Below are positions 23,917 to 32,751 of a DNA stretch of 64,000 bases, in pieces. The stretch lies in assembly GCA_001695595.3 (NCBI GenBank), contig MBPM02000004.1:682001-746000 (forward strand), given 5' to 3'. The DNA comes from Plasmopara viticola (taxonomy: Eukaryota > Oomycota > Peronosporomycetes > Peronosporales > Peronosporaceae). Position 1 is the stretch's first letter. The number at the start of each line of letters is the position of its first letter. Position numbers and translations under genes: made by a program. The notes below the pieces were generated by a model, which was given only the letters and a program-made list of their open reading frames with translations, was not told the DNA's origin and did not search any database.

Positions 23917-24062
23917 TGTTAAGAAGAAAGTAAAAACCGAAGTGAATATATTTATCCTGACCAATGAATGGCTACCATATGTAATTACTAATTGTGACGT
24001 ACTTGTAATTACTGTAAAGCCATCCACCTGTTCAACATGCATTCAGCGGTGTAATGTTAACA
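23917..24062 (-). repeat. 3' LTR of the copia element
   Basis: 146 bases, TG...CA, identical by eye to the copy at 28231-28376. The inner word GAAGTGAATATATTT also occurs in the unrelated-length solo LTR at 57.65 kb, which shows that they belong to related families. Confidence 0.95.
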
Positions 24063-24075
24063 CTCCCACTCACCG

Positions 24076-27000
24076 CTAATGCTGTGTGTCCTTTGTTGCT
24101 GACTTGGTCTTGATTCCGGAGGCTTCGCGCAGATACTTCAGCATCTTGGTTCCAAGCGCCTTGGTTAGCATATCTGCAAGCTGACTCTTCGTATCAATGT
24201 AGCCAATCTTGAGTAATCCATGCTGAACGTTCTCCCGAATAAAGTGATGTCTGATGTCCACGTGCTTTGTACGTGCGTGGTAGCCCGCGTTGTTTGCCAA
24301 AGCTATCGCACCTTGATTGTCTTCCCATATTTGCGTGCCTCCCACTTGTTCTTGACCCATGTCCTTGAGCATTGCGCGCGCCCAAAGTACTTCTTGTGTG
24401 CACAAGCTGAGCGCCATATACTCTGCTTCTGCGGAACTTAGTGCAACTGTTCTCTGATACTTGGACTTGAATACAACCGGAGCTTTACCAATGTTGATCA
24501 ACACACCTGAGACAGACCGTCTGTCATCGGTGTTGCTACCCCAGTCAGCATCCGAAAAAGCTTCAACAATCACCTTTCCCGTCCCTCTTTGATAAACGAT
24601 CCCATGATGACGTGTCGAATTTAAGTAGCGCAATACACGAATTGCGGCGTTCCAATGTGGTAACCCCGGTTTTTCGAGAAATCGAGACAGTTGTGTCACG
24701 ATGTATGCGACGTCCGGCCGAGTGCAAGTTGTAACATATAGCAGACATCCAATTAGTGAGCGGTATGGTCTTGACCGCATCTCTGAACGCTCAGCTTCTG
24801 TACTTGGTGACTGTGATGTTGACAGCTTGAGACCGGACGTACACGGATTGTCGACGTTCTTGGCGTTTTTCTGCCCAAATCGCTCAGCCACGTCGCTAAT
24901 GTAGCGTGTTTGCTTGATCATTAGTGTGGAAGCTGTCATGTCGTGGTCGATCTCCATGCCCAAGATGAACTTCGCCATACCGAGATCCTTCATCTTGAAA
25001 ACACTTTTAAGCATCCCCTTGACCTCTAGAATCTCGTCGCTCGTCTTGGCTGCAATGATCATATCATCGACATAAAGACATACGTACACAAAACCTTCTT
25101 CCACTTTCTTCACGTAGACGCATTGATCCGCTCCACAACTTTTAAAATCGTTCTTCTTGAAGACGTGGTCGATTGTCTTGTTCCAAGCGCTTGCAGCTTG
25201 CTTGAGACCATATATAGCTTTGTTCAGCTGACACGCAAATCCTTGAGCTCCCTTTACACCAATTGGAACTTCCATGTGAACACGATCCGACAGTACACTG
25301 TTGAGAAAGGCGGTGTCGACGTCCAGCTGTTCCATTTTGTAGCTTAATACCGCACACACTGCGAGTACAACTCGAATTGAGTTCATGTTGGCCACTGGAG
25401 AGTAAGTCTCGAAGAAATCCACGCCGTATTTCTGCTTGAAACCTTTAGCCACCAATCGTGCTTTGTAGCGCACAACACATCCATTCTGGTCACGCTTCTT
25501 AGCAAAGACCCAGCGGCATCCAATCGTACGTCCAATTGATTCTCGTGGAACGAGTGTCCATGTTTTGTTTTTGTGATGCGACTGCAATTCGGCGTCCATC
25601 GCTTGTCGCCACTGTTCTGCCTCATCACTAGACATTGCCTGCGCATACGTGGTAGGCAAGTCTGATTCTTCACCAACACTCACAGCGTAAGCGAGAATAG
25701 CTTCAGCTATCAGGCCGTCTTCATCAATCCTTGCACGCTTTGAAGATGGTGGTCCTTCGCTTCCTCCCAGACTTTCATCGGCATCTGATCCGTTTTCCAG
25801 CAATAACATTGGTTCATTTGTACGCCTTGAACGTTCCACTTGCGGTCGAAATACCAATCGATCTTCCTGTGCATCCAGTGTAGGAGGTCTGTACTCTGTC
25901 AGCTCAGAGTGTACAGAGGTCGGTAATCGAAGCATCTCGATCCTTGACTCATTTGTGTCGGACTCCTCTTCATTCATTGGAGCATCTGGAATTTCATCTT
26001 CTCCTTCACCCTCCATAAGTTCATCTTGATCTTGTTGGTGTTCCGTCGGCCCGGACACAGCACTTTCATCGTTGTCTTTGGTAACGTGTATCACTTTTAT
26101 TTGTTTGGGCGTGTGTGTCTCATAAATGCCGCCCACTTCACGCTCGTCCAGCTTCACCGACCGTGATACTGATATCTTGTCTTTCTCCAAATCGTAAACT
26201 CGGTATCCCTTGGTGTCTTCGGCATAACCAAGGAACATGCACTTGAAACTTTTGGCTTCGAGCTTCGTCCTCTTCACTTGATCAACGTGAGCATATCCAT
26301 GAGACCCAAACACCCTAAGATGATCCATCCGTGGCTTCATCTTAAATCCCAGTTCATATGGGGTGTTATTTGGGTGCACTGTATTAGGAGAGCGGTTGAT
26401 CAGGTACACCGCAGTGCTTACTGCCTCTGCCCACCAACATATCGGAACACACTTGTAGTGTAGCATGCTCCGTGCCTTTTCCATTATCGTGCGGTTCATT
26501 CGTTCTGCAATACCATTTTGTTGGGGACTGTATGGTACTGTACGCTGATGTATGATACCGTTCCGCTGACATAAATTCGTAACTGTCTTGTTGACAAACT
26601 CCGTTCCGTTGTCCGAACGCAGGCACTTGATACGGGCTCCCCACTGATTCTCATGCAGTGCTTTGAACATCTTGATCTTGTCGGCAACTTCACTCTTCTT
26701 TGCCAGAAAGTAAGCCACCACATATCGTGAATAATCATCCACAAACGTCAAAATGTATTTAGCACCTCCTTTTGAAAGTGTCTTCATGGGTCCCATCACG
26801 TCTGTGTGAACTAACTCCAATACACGCGATGTCTTTGTCATGGAGCGTCCTGGAAAGGCTTCGATCGTCTGCTTGCCCTTCATGCATCCACCACACAGGG
26901 TCTTGATACCTTGTTTTAGCGCAGGAATACCTTCTGTGGATCGCATAGTTTTCACTAAAACGTCCTCACTTGGATGTCCCATGCGAGCGTGCCATAACTC

Positions 27001-28182
27001 CCACTGACTATCAACTCCCGAGTATTGCACCAATCGTGCCTCCTCTTGCTGACAATCCAGTGTGTAAGCTTTCCCATTTCTTGTCCCAGTTGCCAAAGCT
27101 TCGTTCTTGTCCCAAATGATGCACGAAGCACGCTGAAACTCCACACTTAGTCCACGTTCGGCAAGCTTTCCCACCGACAGTAGACGTCTGTCAAGTCCAG
27201 GGATAAGCAGCACTTCCATCATCGATATGCGTCTTCCATCTAAGCCGATAAGCTTCACTGTTCCAGCTCCTTCGACGCGTAACTTTCTGCCATCTGCAAT
27301 TGTTACCTTGATGTCGTCTTTAAGTTGCTTGAAGTCGATCAAGTCACTTCGGTGAGGGGTCATGTGTGAAGTCGCACCACTGTCGATCAGCCAGCTTACT
27401 GATTTCTCATCCCCCACAGCAAACACTGCATCATTACCGCTATAACGGTTTCTGGAACGGTTCTCAGCAGCTGGGCAGTCCCGCTTCATATGACCAGTCT
27501 GATTACAATTGAAGCATTTTCCCCGAAAACCGCCGCCCTTGCGTGGCGCGTAATCCTTGCGGCCACTTCCTCGTCTGCCCTTGATCCGTCCATCATTGTA
27601 TGTGGCTCGAAACGCTTTCTCACTTGCTTCCTTCTTCTGTAGTCTGTCTGACTCCTTCAACAGCTTCTCCTTGACTTCGATCAGAGTGATGTCCTTGGCG
27701 TTCTCCACGATAGAAGATATTATTTCATATTCCGCCGGCAAGCTGCTCAGAAGCACCACTAGCTGTCTTGATTCATCCACCGGCTCTCCCGTCATCTGGA
27801 GTCCCACGACCAGCTCATCGAACGCGTCCAGATGTTCCACCATGCGAGTGCCACTCTCCATCTTAAACTCATGAAGGCGCCGTGTCATCGTGACACGGTT
27901 GTGTAAAGTGGAACGATGGTAGAAATCGCGAAGCGTTCCCCATGCCTCCAAGGCACGAGTAGCAGACCGTATCTTGGTCTGGTGTTGTATCTCGACGCCC
28001 TGGGCAATTATACCCAATGCCTTGGCGTCATTCACGAGCCACGTCTCCGTTATTTCGCTCTCGCCCTTCGCGCCCATAATGTGTCCCAGCAGCCCTTTTC
28101 TTGCGAGGGCCATTCTCATGTTGAACTCCCAATGGTAGTAGTTACCATCTCCTAGGAGGACTTCGGTGCGCTTGGTAGTCAT
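24076..28182 (-). CDS. Copia gag-pol polyprotein, intact (1368 aa)
   Basis: One frame encodes every copia function. Gag occupies roughly residues 1-210 (GDGNYYHWEF near 11-20), then a CCHC zinc knuckle (223-236), protease with DSG (267-269), the pre-integrase HHCC region (about 398-433), integrase with D461, D524 and E560 (spacing 62 and 35), RT with catalytic YVDD (1037-1040), and RNase H with D1211/D1213, the ALSSAEAEY block (1247-1255) and D1288. The acidic linker around 700-760 separates integrase and RT as usual. The start ATG (28182) lies about 50 bases after the 5' LTR. No stops, frameshifts or missing catalytic residues were seen. The protein would assemble virus-like particles, reverse-transcribe the element RNA and insert the DNA copy. 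Expression is unknown. Confidence 0.96.
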   Translation of the reverse strand: MTTKRTEVLLGDGNYYHWEFNMRMALARKGLLGHIMGAKGESEITETWLVNDAKALGIIAQGVEIQHQTKIRSATRALEAWGTLRDFYHRSTLHNRVTMTRRLHEFKMESGTRMVEHLDAFDELVVGLQMTGEPVDESRQLVVLLSSLPAEYEIISSIVENAKDITLIEVKEKLLKESDRLQKKEASEKAFRATYNDGRIKGRRGSGRKDYAPRKGGGFRGKCFNCNQTGHMKRDCPAAENRSRNRYSGNDAVFAVGDEKSVSWLIDSGATSHMTPHRSDLIDFKQLKDDIKVTIADGRKLRVEGAGTVKLIGLDGRRISMMEVLLIPGLDRRLLSVGKLAERGLSVEFQRASCIIWDKNEALATGTRNGKAYTLDCQQEEARLVQYSGVDSQWELWHARMGHPSEDVLVKTMRSTEGIPALKQGIKTLCGGCMKGKQTIEAFPGRSMTKTSRVLELVHTDVMGPMKTLSKGGAKYILTFVDDYSRYVVAYFLAKKSEVADKIKMFKALHENQWGARIKCLRSDNGTEFVNKTVTNLCQRNGIIHQRTVPYSPQQNGIAERMNRTIMEKARSMLHYKCVPICWWAEAVSTAVYLINRSPNTVHPNNTPYELGFKMKPRMDHLRVFGSHGYAHVDQVKRTKLEAKSFKCMFLGYAEDTKGYRVYDLEKDKISVSRSVKLDEREVGGIYETHTPKQIKVIHVTKDNDESAVSGPTEHQQDQDELMEGEGEDEIPDAPMNEEESDTNESRIEMLRLPTSVHSELTEYRPPTLDAQEDRLVFRPQVERSRRTNEPMLLLENGSDADESLGGSEGPPSSKRARIDEDGLIAEAILAYAVSVGEESDLPTTYAQAMSSDEAEQWRQAMDAELQSHHKNKTWTLVPRESIGRTIGCRWVFAKKRDQNGCVVRYKARLVAKGFKQKYGVDFFETYSPVANMNSIRVVLAVCAVLSYKMEQLDVDTAFLNSVLSDRVHMEVPIGVKGAQGFACQLNKAIYGLKQAASAWNKTIDHVFKKNDFKSCGADQCVYVKKVEEGFVYVCLYVDDMIIAAKTSDEILEVKGMLKSVFKMKDLGMAKFILGMEIDHDMTASTLMIKQTRYISDVAERFGQKNAKNVDNPCTSGLKLSTSQSPSTEAERSEMRSRPYRSLIGCLLYVTTCTRPDVAYIVTQLSRFLEKPGLPHWNAAIRVLRYLNSTRHHGIVYQRGTGKVIVEAFSDADWGSNTDDRRSVSGVLINIGKAPVVFKSKYQRTVALSSAEAEYMALSLCTQEVLWARAMLKDMGQEQVGGTQIWEDNQGAIALANNAGYHARTKHVDIRHHFIRENVQHGLLKIGYIDTKSQLADMLTKALGTKMLKYLREASGIKTKSATKDTQH

Positions 28183-28230
28183 GGCGGTGACGGTGTGGTG
28201 ATGCGAGGCTGTTGTTTGCGGCTGTTAACC

Positions 28231-28376
28231 TGTTAAGAAGAAAGTAAAAACCGAAGTGAATATATTTATCCTGACCAATGAATGGCTACCATATGTAATT
28301 ACTAATTGTGACGTACTTGTAATTACTGTAAAGCCATCCACCTGTTCAACATGCATTCAGCGGTGTAATGTTAACA
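28231..28376 (-). repeat. 5' LTR of the copia element
   Basis: 146 bases, upstream of gag on the minus strand, carrying the element's promoter. Identical by eye to the 3' LTR. Flanked on its outer side by the CAACG target duplication. Confidence 0.95.
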
Positions 28377-28420
28377 CAACGCGATAACGTAATACATTAC
28401 ATTACATTACTCGGAGCACA

Positions 28421-29251
28421 ATATGACAACTTTTAAATCATCACTCTTTCCGTGTCTTCCAGCTTTGTTGCCCTCATTTGATCTGCTCGTTCTTGGCTTT
28501 CGTTGTGAATATCAAGCCATTGGCACCACGACAGTCGCTATTTGTTATAGTGGTCGCCCATGGTAGTACAACACATGAGCAATGTCGGACATCTGTGGCC
28601 CCCGTATCGCAGGGCTTTTTCAGTGTGACTCCCCGCCAAATTTTGATGAACGGTGTTCAAAGAATCACGACTGCGTTGTCATCAGCTTCAATTGTTGCAT
28701 ACTCGCGACCAAACTCAAGCTCTTATGCTGAGCTTGTAAAGTCCGCAATTGATCTTGATTTTTGATAGTACTCTTCACAGTAAGAGCACCGTGATGGCAG
28801 AGTCTTGTTGATGTCAACGAAAGCGAAAACGAGCGATCAAAAGCCTGAAAGAATCGCTCGAGGTGATGACTGAATAACCTTTTTTTAGTTTAAGATGTGC
28901 TCAACGATAATAAGATAATTAATCTACTTTTGAGGGTTACACCTCGTTTGCACTATGCAAAGTTCCTTTTACGGATAAGTCACGTGCAGGGGTAACGGAT
29001 AGATATTATGTGAGAGGTAGCATGGGCGTATTTTAAGAGCACTATCAAGTAGGTGTGCTGACGTCACGACACCGCATTTCAACATTGAATAGAAGTAAAA
29101 TCCAGTGATTTACTTTACATCGACCCGTCCCTAGATCGATCCTCGTTCAATCAAAATCTTGTTACGCACTTCATATTGAACACTGCACAGTCGATGGCAC
29201 CTTTAAGGCATACGCGCCATTCTTCTTCCAACCCACTCGATATCTACTACG
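28421..29251 (+). promoter_or_regulatory. Shared divergent upstream region of lectin copies A and B
   Basis: About 28,421-28,620 resembles the distal upstream flank of copy A (and 45.84-46.0 kb), for example TCATCA.TCTTTC and CTCGTTCTT.GCTTT.GTTG. From 28,620 onward the reverse complement matches 38.1-38.43 kb, the flank of copy C. The proximal block GTGCTGACGTCACGACACC.CAT at 29,055-29,077, then AGTGATTTACTTTACATCGA at 29,104-29,123, is repeated upstream of copies C and D. It contains a CRE-like TGACGTCA site. Conservation between copies may be only shared descent. Confidence 0.55.
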
Positions 29252-29717
29252 ATAAACCTCTTGCTCCAAGGTTTAGCAATGACTTTGACTCAATGGCCGA
29301 CAGGGAAATTCAAATGTGCAAAGTCGCTGGCGGACCCCACAGTAAGAAATTTAAGGACACCAATAACATTTACCATGGGCAAATTTGAGGACTTTATGGC
29401 TTTGTGGTGTCGGATGGCATTGGCATTTTGTTCTCGTCCTCGGAAACTCTCCATAAATACCCGTTTTATGGTTCGGACAAAAAATGTCGAGATGTCACCC
29501 TATATTCTCACGAGTACATCACTTCGGTTGAGATCTGTAGTACAAGGATCGATTCGGTGACACGCGTTGTTTTCGTCAAGCTCTCGGACTAAGACGATAA
29601 GTCCTATGAAGTCGGCAAAATGCCCAATAGAAGAATAGACGGAGTTCCACGTCTCAAAGAATATCAACTATCTGGCTTTTATGGGCGCAGAGAAATTGAT
29701 GCGCTCGGTGATATATG
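29252..29717 (+). pseudogene. Jacalin-like lectin pseudogene, copy B
   Basis: Clear homologue of copies A and D: the frames show GGPHSKKF, EYITSVEI, RIDSVTRV.FVKLS, YEVGKM and YQLSGFYGRREIDALG. The start codon position holds ATA, a signal-peptide stop or frame problem precedes ADREIQ, there is a TGA near 29,386, small deletions of 1 and about 8 bases near 29.39-29.41 kb, and a TAA near 29,590. The GxxxD loop region reads GRREID, still similar. It is divergent from copy A, with the nested LINE/copia between. The 3' flank at 29,768-29,790 matches that of the other copies. Confidence 0.85.
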
Positions 29718-30714
29718 ACACCGGTTCCAGACGAATGCTGTGAGGGCCTGGGCATTGAGATGCTTCTTAGCATGAGTATACCAGTAGTACCTTCTTAGAC
29801 TCAGTCGTTTGTTGATGAAAAGCAGACGGTTGCCTTTTCATGGACCACGCATTTTCTTCGAGCCTATAGTAATAGAAAGGATATGTTGCTTATTCTACTT
29901 CTTTGACTTTAACATTGCCTCTTTTGCAATTCTCAAAATCTGGTTTGCGTGAGCCAACGCGCACGCCGTTACTTGACACCTTCGAAAAAAAAAGGTTTAG
30001 CAAAGACCTCCGACTGTGCATATGGCAGGCGTTGTCCTGAGAAGGACTGAAAGTGTAACAGCTGAACTTTTTACATAGTATGAAGAATCAGACCGTGAAT
30101 GGTCTTTGACTAATAATGATATAGATAATTGTATACTACTCAGAATGTAAGTTTTTTTTGTTTTTTCAAGACTGAAGTGCTCGTTAGTATGTCTTTACCT
30201 TTGCAAAAGATGCGCGCTTATTGGGGCCAGTACCGAGCGCGCTTAGATTAGAGTGCTTCACGAGCTACCAATTTGTTTGAAAATGTTGTGTCGAATCTGA
30301 TATATGTCATGCAATACTTCCAGATGGCGTTGATCAAGGAAGCCTGCTACAGCAAGGGCCCATCGGCAAGCCCAGTCTTTGTGGATCTCAGCTAAGCTAA
30401 GAAGGGGAAGATATGTCTTCGAGCTGCTGTCAGCATATAGGCATCCGTCAATGCTTCACCTTCGCAGATTTAGATTTTCGCGGCTGGTATTGTGGCATGC
30501 ACATCGCTAACGCTGTCTTCTTACACCACGGTCTGTCGAAGTCAGTCGTCTTGGACCAAGATTTCTAACTAGCATCGAAATTTTTTCAGGTACACGATTG
30601 CAAGTGCTAGATTGATTGTCGACAAGCCAAAAAGCTTCATACTTTATACGACAGTTAATGTATGCAATCCTGGTTTGATGCTTGTTAGATCACTTAGGAA
30701 TCGATATGAGAAAA

Positions 30715-30782
30715 CGTGCGCGGACGCAATAGAGCCACAACCAAGCGTATATTCGCTCTTTTGTAGTGGGTGGGTAGATCAT
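30715..30782 (+). repeat. Single partial satellite unit
   Basis: GCGGACGCAATAGAGCCACA followed by ACCAAGCGTATATTCGCTC matches the join region of the 100-bp repeat of the 48-kb array (GACGCAATAGAG.CACAACTAAGCGTATATTTGCTC). It is a lone partial monomer inside the large repeat R1. Confidence 0.65.
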
Positions 30783-31111
30783 TTCGACTCCGGAAAATGA
30801 GGAAGTCAACCGCGTGCTAATACTTTACGAGCACATCATTATGGTCAAATTTTTAAAAAAGGGAACGAGAGTCATCGCATCAAAAAACCGAGTTTTTCAG
30901 GTGTGAAGTTCTACAGCTTTGCCAGCATCTGGCACGGCTAAGTCTTGGACTTAGATTCCAGATTTGCCCTTATAATTAATATGGCGAGAAAAGAGTGCAG
31001 CGTTACATAATCTGATAAAAAGTCAGAGACCTAATGTGCCATTCCTTTTGGAGCTCTAACGAGTCGTGCGCCCATTTGTGATCGGAAGCAAAAGCACAAC
31101 TGACACGAACA

Positions 31112-31181
31112 CTGGGCGGATTAGGTCAATGTGCTGGCCAATGAGAAAGTATTGGCCAGCACATTGGCTTACTCCGCCCAG
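31112..31181. repeat. Near-perfect hairpin, 31-bp arms and 8-bp loop
   Basis: Left arm 31112-31142 and right arm 31151-31181 are reverse complements with three mismatches, around loop GAGAAAGT. The homologous site in repeat copy R2 (about 52,918-52,950) carries only one arm, so the second arm was added after the copies separated. Confidence 0.85.
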
Positions 31182-32599
31182 AGTTATAATAGGCCACGTA
31201 TACCACTGAGCTGGGTTCTGATGAGCATAGCTTTTTGCTGGATGCACCTGAGGTAGCTGGCGTGTCAATGCCCGATCGCGTTGCCGTGAATACGATGTAC
31301 TGTGTCGCTTTAGTACCAGCGATCTCTCGAGCAGAAAAGGATGTGTTCCACGGTGCTCATCGAGTAGAGCAGGCTTGGCTCAAATAGGTTGAAGAGAATA
31401 TGCTGCTTCATCAAGCAACGATGAGAAGCTGATCTCTTTAAGGACAACTCACTTTACTCGAGCTTTTTTTTAACGACGAAGATTGAGTTAAAGCATGTCG
31501 CCCCTTTGACCGTAAGGATCTCACTTCAGAAGAGTATGTAGCCGCTCGCTATTGCCTCTGACAGTCATAGATGATACTGAGACGGTATTAAGTGCAAGGA
31601 GAAGGTCTGCCACCTTATCAAATTCGTATTATCTATCTGTAAGATAATTAAGATGATGTCGGACAAGTACCATCTTTGGTGCTATACCGCATTAAGGTGA
31701 GATCGACAGCGCATATGAAAATCGCCTATCACATAAAAGTGGCACTTCTCCCGCGGCGTACCTGAAGGCGAGGTGGCCGTTAAAATTTCATCTTTCTTAA
31801 AACTTAATGCACCATGCAGAGTGCAACACAAGCAAATTGGCAGATATAAGTCGACAAAGACAAGATAGAACATTTTTAAGGTACACAATAATCTCTCGCT
31901 GAACCAGAAATACGTGTTATGTTAATCTTCTACACTGTTCCCCAATTCTGTATCGCTAGACGAAAAAAAGCAGCAGTAGTGCCAAGGTTTATATGCTGGT
32001 CAAAACACAACACGAACAAAACCAATAACAAACCGACTAATGTAATTGGTGCTTCTAGGATTTGCGTACCAATGGGGTGCAAAATGTTTGCGGTTCATTG
32101 GCGCTTCGTGGCCTCTATGCTTAGTGGGTTTTGCGCCACTCACAGCAACAAGACCTCGCCATGCTATATTGACTTAAACGTCAGGACTTTTCAATGGGGT
32201 TTTGAATATTTGCTTTCAGGATATTAACAGCATACCGTGATAATTTTCAAATGTAGAAATGTAGCAGTATTCCTTTTTGAAAGACTACATACCGTAAAAA
32301 TATTCGAATGAAGAATTGTAGCAGAATTCCTTTTCGATAGAAATGTCAGTATGTCCAAAATTTCCGTCGTAATGTGAGTGTTTATTCGAGACTTTCGTAA
32401 AGCCAGATTGTCGAGCAACGAACTTGCAATACCTCACCTTTTCCCACTGGAGTTACCCGGAACATCAGCTGACGCTTGTCTTTTCGCCACCTAACTACGC
32501 TTGGTGTGTGAATTATGCTTTCCTATGACCCGCCAAGGAAAGAAAAAGCTTTTGCAAAGGCAAGATGTGGTCCGCGGAGTCAGAATTTTCGGTAATTTA

Positions 32600-32751
32600 A
32601 CCCTTTGTTTCAGTTGTAATTGATTAGGAGAACGCTGCTGCTGACTAACCAACAAATTCGCACCTGTGATGTCAACCGTCATTGTATACGGTATTCCTAT
32701 GCCAAGCTCATTAAGTCTCAAGAATCGAAACCTCATGTCTAATAAGTCCAC
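32600..32751 (-). pseudogene. Possible copia RNase H fragment
   Basis: A minus frame reads RFRFLRLNELGIGIPYTMTVDITGAN, resembling the copia RNase H helix-strand segment W.R.LL.ELG....P...DN.GA. The key Asn after Asp is replaced by Ile. No other copia domain is adjacent, and this stretch is absent at the matching place in R2. Motif-level, low-confidence call. Confidence 0.3.

Larger units (their letters stand above)
23917..28376 (-). mobile_element. Full-length Ty1/copia retrotransposon, identical LTRs
   Basis: A 4460-base element with 146-base LTRs (TGTT...AACA) at both ends that look identical base for base. It has a 5-base target duplication CAACG (23912-23916 and 28377-28381) and one uninterrupted 1368-codon gag-pol frame. 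A purine-rich tract (GGTGAGTGGGAG, minus strand) abuts the 3' LTR. After the 5' LTR the minus strand reads GGTTAACAGCCGC, presumably the primer-binding site; it is not a clear match to the usual initiator-Met site. The uninserted target is preserved in a paralogue at 42.16 kb. Identical LTRs and an intact frame mean very recent, possibly active, insertion. Confidence 0.95.
22782..28407 (+). mobile_element. RTE-like LINE, internally deleted, carrying a nested copia
   Basis: An APE-type non-LTR retrotransposon, bounded by the 13-base direct repeat TACTCGGAGCACA at 22769-22781 and 28408-28420. The 5' part encodes the start of an endonuclease (IRIGSFNVNSL, then RRYRVDILGLRETKI at about 22.96-23.08 kb, with the catalytic Asn and Glu). 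The 3' part encodes the RT C-terminus (RLYNTYVLLILLYNCATWAL at 23.36-23.43 kb and RLFGHVLRRNPDIPA at 23.58-23.62 kb). The RT core is missing at a junction near 23,118, an A-rich run. The tail TAATACATTACATTACATTAC lies at 28,388-28,408. Without the copia it is about 1.16 kb. Both ends are intact, as in the 329-bp relative at 42.13 kb. Confidence 0.8.

Noticed and set aside
23617..24042. 141-codon minus and 139-codon plus frames near 23.6-24.1 kb
   Set aside because: They are alternative frames over the LINE RT C-terminus and the copia LTR; the RT-coding frame is the plus one with RLFGHVLR.
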